Source: DASRWT01 sp963748485 | GTDB taxonomy: Bacteria; Methylomirabilota; Methylomirabilia; Rokubacteriales; CSP1-6 | Assembly: GCA_963748485.1 (NCBI GenBank) | Contig: CAVVJF010000011.1 | Span: 682,001-746,000, forward strand | DNA: 64,000 nt | Reading direction: 5' to 3' | Shown here: piece by piece, positions 31,858 to 40,813 of the stretch | Layout of the letters: each line of letters opens with the position of its first letter | Numbering within the stretch: position 1 is the stretch's first letter | Notes under the pieces: model-generated | What the model was told of the DNA's origin: nothing | The model's database searches: none | The model's input: the letters and a program-made list of their open reading frames with translations, nothing else | Position numbers and translations under genes: made by a program

Positions 31858-32247
31858 ATGGCGCCCCTCCGCCTCGGCGACCTCGCGCTCTTCCTGCCGC
31901 GCCTGGCACGGATGATCGCCGCGCTCATGGCCGACCGGATGGTGCCCAAGGCGGCGAAGATCGTGCTGGCGGCGGTGGCCGTGTACCTCGCGAGCCCGGT
32001 GGACCTGATCCCCGACTTCATCCCCGTCCTGGGCTATCTGGACGATGTCCTGCTCGTGGCGGTGGTGCTGGACGGTCTGCTCAACTACCTGGACCGGACC
32101 CTCCTCCTGAAGTACTGGCCGGGCGACGCCGCCACCCTCGACTCCATCGCTGCCGTCGCCCGTCGGGTGGCCCGCTGGGTGCCCTCGCGCATCAAGTCAC
32201 GCATCTTCGGGCTGCCTCCCATGCCTCCACCTCCCCCATCAACGTGA
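31858..32247 (+). CDS. DUF1232 small membrane protein
   Basis: 129 residues. The signature SPVDLIPDFIPVLGYLDD lies at about residues 45-62 and is the core of DUF1232. Two hydrophobic segments flank it. The C-terminus is Pro-rich. Function is unknown. The last 9 bases overlap the 3' end of the minus-strand SDR. Confidence 0.85.
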   Translation: MAPLRLGDLALFLPRLARMIAALMADRMVPKAAKIVLAAVAVYLASPVDLIPDFIPVLGYLDDVLLVAVVLDGLLNYLDRTLLLKYWPGDAATLDSIAAVARRVARWVPSRIKSRIFGLPPMPPPPPST

Positions 32248-33021
32248 GGCGCTGGTCAGGGTAACGCCGCCATCCACCGGGAGCACGACGCCGGTGATGT
32301 AGCGCGCCTCGTCGGAGGCGAGGAAGAGGGCGGCATGCGCGATGTCCCAGCCGGTGCCCTCGATGCCGAGCGGTGAAGCCCGGCGGCGCTGGTCGCGGAG
32401 TTCCGGCGTCATGCCCGCCGCGTAGACCATGGGCGTGTACACGGGCCCGGGGGCGATGCAGTTCACGCGGATGCCCTGCGCGGCGTGGTCGACCGCCATC
32501 GCCCGCGTCAGCGCGATGACCGCGCCCTTGGACACGGTATACGGGGTGAGCCCGCGCGGACGCAAGGCCGAGATGGACGAGATGTTGACGATGGCCCCGC
32601 CGCCGCCCCGCGCCATGGCGGGGATGGCGTGCTTCGAGGTCAGCATCATGCTGGTGACGTTGACGCGCATCATGTGATCCCAGTCGGCTTCGTCGACCTC
32701 CACCACCGTGGCCCGCCCGCCGATGCCGACATTGTTGTCCAGGATGTCCAGGCGACCCCAGCGCCGCACGACCTCGTCCACCATGGCTTGGCAGTCGGCG
32801 GCGCGCGTGACGTCGGCCTCGAGCACGGCGGCCTCGCCGCCCTCGGCGGCGATCATGGCCCGCGTGGACTCGGCCGCGTCTTTCTTCTGGTCCACGCACA
32901 GCACGCGCGCCCCCTCGCGAGCGAAGAGTACCGCGGTGGCCCGGCCGTTGCCGATGCCTTCGGCGCGCGATCCCGCGCCCGTCACGATCGCCACCCTGCC
33001 GGACAGTCGAGAGCCGCCCAT
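32239..33021 (-). CDS. Short-chain dehydrogenase/reductase
   Basis: 260 residues. Rossmann motif TGAGSRAEGIGNG has two residues more than the usual TGxxxGxG. The NNAG motif is NNVG. Catalytic Ser-Tyr-Lys appear as ISSISA and YTVSK. The C-terminal GVVLPVDGG is typical. It is classical SDR, NAD(P)H-dependent. Substrate unknown. It is divergent from the pirin gene. Confidence 0.88.
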   Translation of the reverse strand: MGGSRLSGRVAIVTGAGSRAEGIGNGRATAVLFAREGARVLCVDQKKDAAESTRAMIAAEGGEAAVLEADVTRAADCQAMVDEVVRRWGRLDILDNNVGIGGRATVVEVDEADWDHMMRVNVTSMMLTSKHAIPAMARGGGGAIVNISSISALRPRGLTPYTVSKGAVIALTRAMAVDHAAQGIRVNCIAPGPVYTPMVYAAGMTPELRDQRRRASPLGIEGTGWDIAHAALFLASDEARYITGVVLPVDGGVTLTSASR

Positions 33022-33111
33022 CGCGATCCTCCATGTGAGAGAGTGTTGCGGGATCGATCGCGCCGATCATAGCCCGAAACGGTGAGATCATGGGATCGGA
33101 GGAGCGGGGCC

Positions 33112-33978
33112 ATGAGCGAGCGGGTACGGCCGGTGGCCCGGGTGATCACGCCGGAGCCGGTGGTGGAGGGCGCGGGCGTGCATCTGCGCCGCAGCATCGG
33201 CATGCGCGGGCTCGACAACCTCGATCCATTTCTCCTTCTGGACCACTTCGAGTCGACCATTCCGGCCGACTACGAGGCGGGCTTTCCCGTGCATCCGCAT
33301 CGTGGCATCGAGACGGTGACCGTCATGCGCACCGGCGAGGTGCGCCACGCCGACTCGCTGGGCCACCGCGGCAGCATCGGCCCGGGCGACATCCAGTGGA
33401 TGACCTCCGGCAGCGGCATCCTCCACGAGGAGATGCCCCAGGTTCGGCCCGAGGGCATCGCGGGGCTACAGCTTTGGCTCAATTTGCCTGCGGCGGAGAA
33501 GATGGGCCGCCCGAAATATCGCGATCTCGTGGCCGGTCGGCTGCCCGTCGTCGAGGCGGATGGTGGCGCCCGGATCCGTGTCATTGCCGGGGAGGCCGGC
33601 GGCGGCCGGCTGCGCGGCCCCGTGGAGGGTCTCGCGGTCGCTCCGCTGTTCGTGGACATCACCCTGCCGCCCGGCGCGACGCTTCGCGAGGCGGTCACGG
33701 CCGGGCACACCGCCTTCGCGTATGTGGACGCCGGCGAGGTTCGCTTCGGGAGCCGGGCGGTGCGTGCCCCCGCGCTGGTGGTCTTCGACGACGGCGACGT
33801 GGTGGAGGCGACGGCGGGCCCCACGGGCGGCCGCTTCCTCCTCGCCGCCGCCCGTCCTCTCCGCGAGCCCATCGCGCGCTGGGGCCCGTTCGTCATGAAC
33901 ACGCGCGCCGAGATCGAGCGGACGCTCCAGGAGCTTCGCGATGGGAGCTTCATCAAGAAGGAGCCTCAGGACGCCTGA
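33112..33978 (+). CDS. Pirin family protein
   Basis: 288 residues. GGAGGAG 7 bp upstream fixes ATG 33112. The metal-binding cupin motif is FPVHPHRGIETVTVM (His, His, ... Glu), and GDIQWMTSGSGILHEE is the second conserved block. Bacterial pirins are Fe-binding cupins; some act as quercetinases, others as redox-sensing cofactors. The LLM gene follows 7 bp later. Confidence 0.93.
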   Translation: MSERVRPVARVITPEPVVEGAGVHLRRSIGMRGLDNLDPFLLLDHFESTIPADYEAGFPVHPHRGIETVTVMRTGEVRHADSLGHRGSIGPGDIQWMTSGSGILHEEMPQVRPEGIAGLQLWLNLPAAEKMGRPKYRDLVAGRLPVVEADGGARIRVIAGEAGGGRLRGPVEGLAVAPLFVDITLPPGATLREAVTAGHTAFAYVDAGEVRFGSRAVRAPALVVFDDGDVVEATAGPTGGRFLLAAARPLREPIARWGPFVMNTRAEIERTLQELRDGSFIKKEPQDA

Positions 33979-33985
33979 CCGAGCG

Positions 33986-34999
33986 ATGAAGTTCGACGTC
34001 GCGATTCTCGGTAGCCAGCCCGTGCCGACCATCGTCGAGCAGGTGAAGCTGGCGGAGTCGCTCGGCTATGACACCGCCTGGATCACCGACACGCACCTCG
34101 TCTGCCGCGAGCTCTGGGTGACCCTCGCCGCCTGCGCGCTCGCCACGTCGCGCATTCGCCTGGGGCCCGGCATCACGGTGCCCCACACGCGGCATATCTC
34201 GGTGACGGCGAGCGCGGCCGCTAGCCTGGACGAGCTGGCGCCCGGGCGTGTGGTGGTAGGAGTGGGGACGGGCGGCAGCGCGGCCCAGACCATGGGCCTC
34301 ACGCTCGCGCAGACCGCCAGGACCGCGACCCTCGAGGCCATGGCCACCGATCTCCGCCGGTTGACCCGGCGCGAGACCGTCCGCTTCGAGACGGGCACGG
34401 AAGGGCGCCTGGCCTGGCTGCGCGAGCCCCGGGCCATCCCGATCTATGCGGCGGGGTCGGGCCCGCGCATGCTCGCGGCGGCGGGCCGCGTCGGCGACGG
34501 CGTCATCATGTACGCGAGCGTGGACCCTGACATCCTGCGTGCCGGGCTCGCGCACGTTGCCGCGGGGGCACAGGCCGCGGGCCGGACGCTCGAGGATCTC
34601 GACGTGGCGCTCTGGGCGCCCATGTCCGTCGCGCGCGACGGGGCGCTCGCACGGGATCACGCGCGGGGGCGGGTGGCGTCCGCGCTGCGGCACCCGCTAC
34701 CCGTGCCGTTCCGCGACGCCGACCGGCCCGTGGTGGAGCGCCTGCGGCGCGAGTACGACGCCTTCCAGCACGCGACGGCGGCCTCCCGGCATCGCGAGCT
34801 GGTGCCCGATCGGCTCGTGCGCCTCATGGCCCTGGCGGGCACGCCGGAGGAAGTGCGCGCCCAGGTGCAGCGGGTCATGATGGTGCCGGAGATCCGGCGC
34901 GTGATCCTGCTCCCGCAGGTGCCCGACGCGGGCTTCGTGGCGCGCGAGCACATTTTCACGCTATTCGCCGAGGAGGTGATGGGCCGACCGCTGTGCTAG
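33986..34999 (+). CDS. LLM-class flavin-dependent oxidoreductase
   Basis: 337 residues from ATG 33986. Luciferase-like TIM barrel with LAESLGYDTAWITDTHL near the start, GVGTGGSA and IPIYAAGSGPRMLAAAG, typical of the F420/FMN-dependent family. It opens a block with a cupin, a dehydrogenase, a second LLM enzyme and an amidohydrolase, which suggests catabolism of an organic compound. Substrate and cofactor (FMN or F420) are not shown. Confidence 0.85.
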   Translation: MKFDVAILGSQPVPTIVEQVKLAESLGYDTAWITDTHLVCRELWVTLAACALATSRIRLGPGITVPHTRHISVTASAAASLDELAPGRVVVGVGTGGSAAQTMGLTLAQTARTATLEAMATDLRRLTRRETVRFETGTEGRLAWLREPRAIPIYAAGSGPRMLAAAGRVGDGVIMYASVDPDILRAGLAHVAAGAQAAGRTLEDLDVALWAPMSVARDGALARDHARGRVASALRHPLPVPFRDADRPVVERLRREYDAFQHATAASRHRELVPDRLVRLMALAGTPEEVRAQVQRVMMVPEIRRVILLPQVPDAGFVAREHIFTLFAEEVMGRPLC

Positions 35000-35019
35000 C
35001 ATCCCCCGGGGAGGGCGCC

Positions 35020-35361
35020 ATGGGGACGTTCCGGCTCTACACCGGATCCGACGGGCAGTCGCACTTCGAGACGATCGACCTCGCGCGGGCGCCCGAGTGG
35101 ACCAAGGGCCTCGCCACTACGCAGATATCCTTTCGTGAAGACCCTGTCGGTCGTTTTCTCGACTGGCACCCCGCGCCGCGCCGGCAGTTCGTCATCATCC
35201 TGTCCGGCCGGCTCGAGATCGGGTTGGGCGACGGCTCCACGCATCTTTTCGGCCCCGGCGACGCCCGGCTCGTGGAGGACACCACGGGCAAGGGGCACAC
35301 CACCCGAGTCCATGGGAATCAGCCATGCCTGACCGCGACCATCCCGCTCGCCCAGCCGTGA
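35020..35361 (+). CDS. Small cupin-domain protein
   Basis: 113 residues from ATG 35020, preceded by GGGGAGG. GTG 34993, inside the LLM gene, is a less likely start. Single cupin barrel with FVIILSGRLEIGLGDG and FGPGDARLVEDTTGKGH. The stop overlaps the GTG of the next gene. Function unknown, probably in the same pathway. Confidence 0.8.
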   Translation: MGTFRLYTGSDGQSHFETIDLARAPEWTKGLATTQISFREDPVGRFLDWHPAPRRQFVIILSGRLEIGLGDGSTHLFGPGDARLVEDTTGKGHTTRVHGNQPCLTATIPLAQP

Positions 35362-36320
35362 AGATCCTGTTCGCGCCCAAGCAGCCCGACCCGGTCCTGG
35401 ACCTCGCGCGCGCCCTCGTTCCGCCCGGCTACGAGCTGGTCGTGGCCGACGTGGGCACGCCCGAGTTCATCGAGGCCGCCGGCGAGGCGGAGTTCTACCT
35501 GGGCCTCGCGCGGCGCATGGGAGGCGAGTTCTTCCGCTCCGCGCCCAAGCTGCGCCTCGTCCAGCTCCTCAGCGCGGGCTACGACCACGTGGACGTGGAG
35601 GCGGCCCGGAAGGCGGGCGTGCCGGTGTCGAACAACGGCGGCGCCAATGCCATCGCGGTCGCCGAGCACACCCTCCTGCTCATCCTCGCTGTGCTGAAGC
35701 GCCTGGTGCGGTTCCACAACGACGTGGTGGCCGGGCGCTGGCGGGTGACCGACCCCGCCGACGCGCGGGTGGGGGAGCTGGCGGGGCGCACGGTGGGCCT
35801 CGTCGGGCTCGGCAACATCGGCAAGAAGGTCGCGCGGCGGCTCGTCGCCTGCGACGCGCGCGTACAGTACTACGACATCCGCCGCCTCACCGAGGATGCC
35901 GAGGACGCCCTCGGCGTCCGCTTCGCGCTCCTTGACGAGCTGCTGTGCGCCTCCGACGTGGTGAGCCTGCACGTACCGCTCGACGACGCGACCCGCGGGC
36001 TGATCGGGGCGCGGGAGCTGGGCCTGATGAAGCCGGGCGCGGTGCTCGTGAACACGTGCCGGGGGCCGGTGGTGGACGAGACCGCCCTGCACCGCGCCCT
36101 CAGCACGGGAGCGCTCGCGGGCGCCGGCCTCGACGTGATGCGGGAGGAGCCGCCCGCGAAGGATCACCCCCTGTTCGGCCTGCCCAACGTCACGTTCACG
36201 CCGCACACCGCGGGACCCACGTGGGAGAACTGGACGGCGCGCTTTCGCAACGGCTTCGACAATATCCAGCGGGTGGCCGCGGGGCAGCGCCCGCTCTGGG
36301 TGATCCCGGAGCTGGCCTGA
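35358..36320 (+). CDS. D-2-hydroxyacid dehydrogenase (NAD-dependent)
   Basis: 320 residues from GTG 35358 (GTGA with the cupin); ATG 35325 is an alternative. The nucleotide-binding GLVGLGNIGKKVA is central. Catalytic Arg is in NTCRGPVVDE, Glu in MREEPP and His in TPHTAGPT. Members include phosphoglycerate and formate dehydrogenases and many 2-hydroxyacid enzymes; the exact substrate is open. It shares one base with the following ATG (TGATG). Confidence 0.9.
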   Translation: MKILFAPKQPDPVLDLARALVPPGYELVVADVGTPEFIEAAGEAEFYLGLARRMGGEFFRSAPKLRLVQLLSAGYDHVDVEAARKAGVPVSNNGGANAIAVAEHTLLLILAVLKRLVRFHNDVVAGRWRVTDPADARVGELAGRTVGLVGLGNIGKKVARRLVACDARVQYYDIRRLTEDAEDALGVRFALLDELLCASDVVSLHVPLDDATRGLIGARELGLMKPGAVLVNTCRGPVVDETALHRALSTGALAGAGLDVMREEPPAKDHPLFGLPNVTFTPHTAGPTWENWTARFRNGFDNIQRVAAGQRPLWVIPELA

Positions 36321-37267
36321 TGCGCTACGGCTTCTATCTTCCCACCCGCGGGCACACCGCCACGGCGGAGGCGCTCGAGGCCCTTCTGGCGCGGGGCGAG
36401 GGCCTGGGCTTCACGTCGGTGATGGTCGCCGACCACATCGTCTTTCCCGTCACCATCGACTCGAAGTACCCCTACACGGTGTCGGGTGCCTTTCCCGGCG
36501 GCGGCGACGCGCTGGAGCAGCTTACCCTCATGGCGTTCGTGGCCGGCAAGACCAAGTCGCTCCGGATCGTGTCGAGCGTGATGATCCTTCCCCATCGCAA
36601 CCCGGTGGTGACGGCGAAGATGCTGGCCACGATCGACGTGCTCTCCAACGGCCGCCTGACGGTGGGGGCGGGAGTGGGCTGGATGCGCGAGGAGTTCCGG
36701 GCCCTGGCCACGCCCGACTTCGACCGGCGCGGGGCCGTGAGCGACGAGTACCTGCGGATCTTCAAGGCCCTGTGGACCGAGTCTCCGGCATCCTTCGCGG
36801 GGGAGTTCTACCGCTTCGACTCGATCCGCTGCCTGCCGCAGCCCGTGCAGAAGCCGCACCCGCCCATCTGGATCGGCGGCCACAGCAAGGCGGCCCTTCG
36901 GCGCGCCGCACGCTACGGCGACGGCTGGCACCCGGTGGGCGCCAACCCCGCCGTCCCCCTCCGCCCCGCGGAGCTCGCCGGCTCCCTGGACGAGCTGCGC
37001 CGCCTCACCGAGGCCGAGGGACGCGATCCGTCCGCCTTGACCATCTCCTACAAGGCGCCCGTGTACGACACCACCCAGGCCCTCGACAGCGCGGGAGAGC
37101 AGCGCCCGTTCACGGGCGGGCTCGCCCAGATCGCGGACGACGTCGCCGCCTTCGCGCGCGTCGGCGTGAGCGAGATCATCATCGATTTCCGGAGCGAGAG
37201 CCTCTCGGAGAGCCTCGAGCGCATGGAGCGCTTCGGCCCCGTGATCGGCGCCACCGGCAGCATCTAG
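36320..37267 (+). CDS. LLM-class oxidoreductase (F420-dependent type)
   Basis: 315 residues. The N-terminal MRYGFYLPTRG, the segment RIVSSVMILPHRNPVVTAK and the signature GVGWMREEF are characteristic of TIGR03619-type probable F420-dependent enzymes. HPPIWIGGHSKAALRRAARYGDGW would meet the phosphate group of the cofactor. Coupled to the preceding dehydrogenase. Confidence 0.88.
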   Translation: MRYGFYLPTRGHTATAEALEALLARGEGLGFTSVMVADHIVFPVTIDSKYPYTVSGAFPGGGDALEQLTLMAFVAGKTKSLRIVSSVMILPHRNPVVTAKMLATIDVLSNGRLTVGAGVGWMREEFRALATPDFDRRGAVSDEYLRIFKALWTESPASFAGEFYRFDSIRCLPQPVQKPHPPIWIGGHSKAALRRAARYGDGWHPVGANPAVPLRPAELAGSLDELRRLTEAEGRDPSALTISYKAPVYDTTQALDSAGEQRPFTGGLAQIADDVAAFARVGVSEIIIDFRSESLSESLERMERFGPVIGATGSI

Positions 37268-37275
37268 GAGCCCCC

Positions 37276-38385
37276 ATGCGCAAGCCCTGCATCTCCGCCG
37301 ACTCCCACGTGACCGAGCCGCCCGGCACGTATCTCGACCGTATCGACCACCGGTTCCGGGACCGCGCCCCCCGCATCGTGCGCGACGCGAAGCGCGGCGA
37401 TGTCTTCGTGGTGGAGGGGATGGACAAGTCCATCCCCATGGGGCTGGTGGCGGCGGCGGGCAAGGACGCCAGCGAGCTCACGATGTGGGGCGTGCGCTTC
37501 GAGGAGCTGCACCGCGGCGGCTGGGATCCCGAAGCGCGCATGGCCGATCAGGACCGCGACGGGGTGTCCGCCGAGGTCGTCTACCCGACGGTGGGAATGG
37601 TGATCTGCAACCATCCCGACTTCGAGTACAAGCAGGCCTGCTTCGACGCCTACAACCTCTGGATCGCGGAGTTCTGTGGCGCACATCCCGATCGCCTGAT
37701 CGGGGTGGGGCAGACCGCCATGTGCTCCGTGGAAGACGGCATTCGTGACCTCCGACGCATCAAGGAGCTCGGGCTCCGCGGCGTCATGATGCCCGGTAAC
37801 CCGGCTGTCGCCGACTACGACGATCCCATGTACGGCCCGTTCTACGAGGCCGCGGTGGACCTCGGGCTGCCGCTCTCGTTCCACATCCTCACCAGCCGCG
37901 AGGATGGACTCGACCGGAAGACCCGCGGGCCCAAGCTCAACGCGTTCCTCAGCATCATCCGCGGCTGTCAGGACATCCTGGGCACGTTTGTTCTCGGCGG
38001 GGTGTTCGAGCGGCACCCGCGCCTGCGCGTAGTGAGCGTGGAGGCGGACGCGGGCTGGGTGCCCCACTACATGTATCGCATGGACCACGCCTACGAGCGG
38101 CACCGCTACTGGCTGCCTGCGGGCACGCTCACGCGGATGCCGAGCGAGTACTTCCGCGACAACGTCTACACGACGTTCCAGGACGACTGGGTGGCCTTCA
38201 AGGTCAAGGACCTCTGCAACATCCGCCGCCTGCTCTGGGCCAACGACTTCCCCCACAGCGACTCGACGTGGCCCGTGTCGCAGGCGCTCCTCGCCAAGCA
38301 CGCCGCGCACCTCACCGACGAGGAGCGGAACCTCTTCGTCCACGACAACGTCGCCGAGCTCTACGGGCTCCCCGCGCTCGCATGA
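37276..38385 (+). CDS. Amidohydrolase-2 family metal-dependent hydrolase
   Basis: 369 residues from ATG 37276 with AGGAG upstream. The first metal motif is SADSHVTEP (DxH, about residues 8-16). Later motifs are LSFHILTS and LLWANDFPHSDSTWP, where the Asp is catalytic. The family includes decarboxylases and ring-cleavage hydrolases that use one Zn or Mn. Together with the LLM, cupin and dehydrogenase genes this suggests breakdown of an aromatic or amide compound. Overlaps the next gene by ATGA. Confidence 0.88.
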   Translation: MRKPCISADSHVTEPPGTYLDRIDHRFRDRAPRIVRDAKRGDVFVVEGMDKSIPMGLVAAAGKDASELTMWGVRFEELHRGGWDPEARMADQDRDGVSAEVVYPTVGMVICNHPDFEYKQACFDAYNLWIAEFCGAHPDRLIGVGQTAMCSVEDGIRDLRRIKELGLRGVMMPGNPAVADYDDPMYGPFYEAAVDLGLPLSFHILTSREDGLDRKTRGPKLNAFLSIIRGCQDILGTFVLGGVFERHPRLRVVSVEADAGWVPHYMYRMDHAYERHRYWLPAGTLTRMPSEYFRDNVYTTFQDDWVAFKVKDLCNIRRLLWANDFPHSDSTWPVSQALLAKHAAHLTDEERNLFVHDNVAELYGLPALA

Positions 38386-38903
38386 AGGTCGAGGAGGCGC
38401 TCGCCCGCCTCGGCATGGCGGTGCCCGATCTCGCCGACCTGTGGCGGGTGAATCCGGCAGGGGCCCACTACATCTCCCACTTCCCCGTGCAGGGCCTTCT
38501 CCATCTCTGCGGAACCACGCCGGTGCGCGACGGCCGGCCGTATCTGCCCGGAGTGGTAGGCGATACCCTCACGCTTGCCCAGGGTGCCGAGGCCGCGCGG
38601 TACGCGGCTCTCACCACGCTCGCCGTGCTCAAGTACGCGCTGGGGGATCTCGACCGGGTGCAGCAGTTCGTCCACGTGCTGGGCTTCGTGAACTCAGCCC
38701 CGGGCTTCAACGACCAGCCGAGGGTCATCAATGGCGCCGCGGACTTCCTGGTGGAGCTCTACGGGGACCGCGGCAAGCCCACGCGGGCGGCCATCGGGTG
38801 TCAGGGGCTCGGCGGCGGCGCGAGCGTCGAGATCATCGCGACCGTGCTCTTCTCGGGCACGGAGGTGCGCCCCCCGCTCGCTCGCGACGCCTTCGCCCGT
38901 TAG
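38382..38903 (+). CDS. RidA/YjgF-family protein
   Basis: 173 residues. The YjgF fold is visible in LLHLCGTTPVRDG, AAGAARYAALTTLAVLKYALGDLDRV-like helix (positions about 68-90) and VLGFVNSAPGFNDQPRVINGAAD. RidA proteins hydrolyse reactive enamine/imine intermediates; many catabolic operons carry their own member. It closes this operon. Confidence 0.85.
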   Translation: MKVEEALARLGMAVPDLADLWRVNPAGAHYISHFPVQGLLHLCGTTPVRDGRPYLPGVVGDTLTLAQGAEAARYAALTTLAVLKYALGDLDRVQQFVHVLGFVNSAPGFNDQPRVINGAADFLVELYGDRGKPTRAAIGCQGLGGGASVEIIATVLFSGTEVRPPLARDAFAR

Positions 38904-38911
38904 CAGTCGGG

Positions 38912-40048
38912 CTAGCCGTCGACGGGGATCTCGATCCGCATGTTGCTGAAGACCACGCGGACGCTGAGTCCGCTGGCCGGCATCAGGTCGGGCGGGAGCG
39001 GGCCGCTCGTGTAGATTCCGGCCCGTTCGCTGTCGTCGAGGCGCGTCTCGTGGATCTGCCCATTGGGGCTCTGCCCGCGGAGCCACACTTGCGCCCCGGA
39101 CAGGACGCGGCCGCTGGGATCGACGAGACGCACGGAATAGACGACATCGCTCCCCGACGGACCGGCCTGACGCGACATCTCCAGGCGCGGGATCCTCCCG
39201 GTGAAGGCAGGGAGCGATTGCGTCTCCGCGGGACCGATTGGCTCGCGCGCCGCGGGCGGCGGGCTCGGCCACGGCGCCTCGACGGTTGGAGCGCGCGGGG
39301 GTGCCGTCGCCACCGGCGATGTGGCCACGCGCGGCGGCGGCGGCGGAAGCGGTGTCGCGGCGAGGGTACCCCGCTCGGTGGGCAGGGTTGGTGACGCAGC
39401 CGCGGGGACCGGCGGCGCGGGCTCCGAGTCGCGGTCAGGGCGCGGGGCCGGCGGCTCCGGCTCCGAGCCGCGGTCGCGGTCACGGCGCGGGGCCGGCGGC
39501 TCCGGCTGCCCACGGAGGCTCACCCAGGCATCCTCGACGCGCCGTACCGCCGAGTCCGTCCACTCGGCGGCGGCGTCGGCGATGCGCCCGATGCCGCCGA
39601 GTCTCAGGATCGCCGCCAGGACCACGGCGATGAGCAGCACGGTCGCCACGCTCTTGAGAATGGCGCCGAGGACCGCACGCCTGCGCGCCCCGAAGCGAAG
39701 AGCCAGAGGCCCACGCCGCTCCACGTCGGCGAGCAAACCGATGGCCCGTTCGATGAATGCCTCGTCCTGGCGGCTGGGAGCCCCCCCGCCCGGGCCCGTG
39801 AATATGGCGTAGCCGCGCGCGCGTACCGCCTCGTCCACCGCGGTGCGCCGTCGCCGGTCCGGGCTCGGACCGTTCGGGCGCGCAGCGCTCCCGCCGCCGC
39901 TCCGCGAGTCGGTGAGGCGGCGGTCCAGGACGATGTCCAGGGCGGGTGTGCCGGCGGGCCGGTCCCTGAAGGCGATCGTGAGGTAGCCGTACAGCGGCGA
40001 GTTCTCCCGTGCCACGATACAGAGATGGCGTGCCATGCGACGGCTCAT
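38912..40048 (-). CDS. Unknown membrane protein with a Pro-rich extracytoplasmic part
   Basis: 378 residues from ATG 40048; ATG 40036 is an alternative. One hydrophobic helix (VATVLLIAVVLAAILRLGG, about residues 130-150) separates an Arg-rich N-terminal part from a long region of Pro, Arg-Asp and Glu repeats (two PEPPAPR-type units, residues about 185-215). A compact C-terminal domain follows (about residues 285-378) with VDPSGRVLSGAQVWLRG, resembling an Ig-like/carboxypeptidase-regulatory fold. No family recognised. It faces the AhpD-like gene head to head. Confidence 0.6.
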   Translation of the reverse strand: MSRRMARHLCIVARENSPLYGYLTIAFRDRPAGTPALDIVLDRRLTDSRSGGGSAARPNGPSPDRRRRTAVDEAVRARGYAIFTGPGGGAPSRQDEAFIERAIGLLADVERRGPLALRFGARRRAVLGAILKSVATVLLIAVVLAAILRLGGIGRIADAAAEWTDSAVRRVEDAWVSLRGQPEPPAPRRDRDRGSEPEPPAPRPDRDSEPAPPVPAAASPTLPTERGTLAATPLPPPPPRVATSPVATAPPRAPTVEAPWPSPPPAAREPIGPAETQSLPAFTGRIPRLEMSRQAGPSGSDVVYSVRLVDPSGRVLSGAQVWLRGQSPNGQIHETRLDDSERAGIYTSGPLPPDLMPASGLSVRVVFSNMRIEIPVDG

Positions 40049-40104
40049 CTTATCAGTGCGGCTCCGCCATGCCCATCCCCCCGGCTTTTTGCTATCTTCG
40101 GGCC

Positions 40105-40650
40105 ATGCGGATGCCGCTCCTTCCCGACGATGGGCTCGACGCCGAGCTGCGGGGCATGCTGGACAGGTGGGTGGCGGATGGCGGCGACGCCAACTTCATC
40201 CGCACGTTTGGACGACTCCCCGACACCCTCAAACGCTTCGTGCGCTTCTACTCGCCGCTGGTGCGCTTGGGCGTGGTCGAGCACCGCACCAAGGAGCTCG
40301 TGCGCCTGCGCCTGGCGCGGAACAATGCCTGCCACTACTGAATGACCACGCGCTACGCCTCGGGAAGGCGCGAGGGCATCACCGAGGACCTGATCGCGGC
40401 CCTCGCCGACTTCGAGCGCGGCCCCTTCTCGGCGCGGGAGAAGGTAGCCCTCCGCTACGCCGACCGGATGTACGCCGACCACCACGCGGTGGACGATGCC
40501 CTCTGGGCCGACCTCCGCGCCGAGTACGTCGAGGCCGAGCTGCTCGAGCTGTCGTGGGTGATCGCCGAGTTCATAGCTCTCGGCAAGGTCATTCACGTCC
40601 TCGGCATCCCCTACGGGGACCACGCGCACCCCACGCACACCAGCAGCTAG
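40105..40650 (+). CDS. AhpD/carboxymuconolactone decarboxylase-like protein, candidate selenoprotein (CxxU)
   Basis: Frame from ATG 40105 to 40650, with an in-frame TGA at 40339-40341, codon 79. Reading it as selenocysteine gives 181 residues. The residues around it are RLARNNACHY-U-MTTRYASGRR. AhpD-like proteins have their redox pair CxxC exactly here, so the TGA replaces the second cysteine (C76-x-x-U79). The conserved frame, composition and family similarity continue directly after the TGA. A hairpin with a G in its apical loop begins 14 nt downstream. AhpD-like CxxU selenoproteins are known in other bacteria. The usual role is peroxide-linked thiol redox. Alternatives are a nonsense mutation or a TGC/TGT-to-TGA sequence error. 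Sec machinery genes are not in this window. Confidence 0.7.
40356..40370 (+). promoter_or_regulatory. SECIS-like hairpin after the in-frame TGA
   Basis: CGCCT (40356-40360) pairs with AGGCG (40366-40370) around the loop CGGGA. The loop starts 20 nt after the TGA and has G as its second base; bacterial SECIS elements typically place such a loop about 16-37 nt after UGA. The stem is only 5 bp but could be extended by outer CGCGC/GCGCG pairing in an alternative fold. Folding and SelB binding are untested. Confidence 0.45.
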
Positions 40651-40813
40651 TCCACGCGCGCGCGCCGGCTCGCTACGGCGCGGTACGAACTTCTTACCCG
40701 GACGGCATTACGCCCTCCCGCGGGGCCCGTCTGTGCGCTCGCCGAAAATCCGTTCAAACGTGCGCTCCTTTGCGATGGCACATCGCTTGCTGTTCTCTGA
40801 GGGAGAGGCGCAC

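Noticed and set aside
32239..33021. NNVG in the SDR as evidence of an inactive enzyme
   Set aside because: The Ser, Tyr and Lys catalytic residues are intact and NNAG variants are common in active SDRs.
40009..40341. Two separate small genes instead of one at the AhpD-like locus (40105-40341 and 40342-40650)
   Set aside because: The family core motif would be cut in two exactly at the second redox Cys; a single Sec-containing or mutated gene is more coherent.
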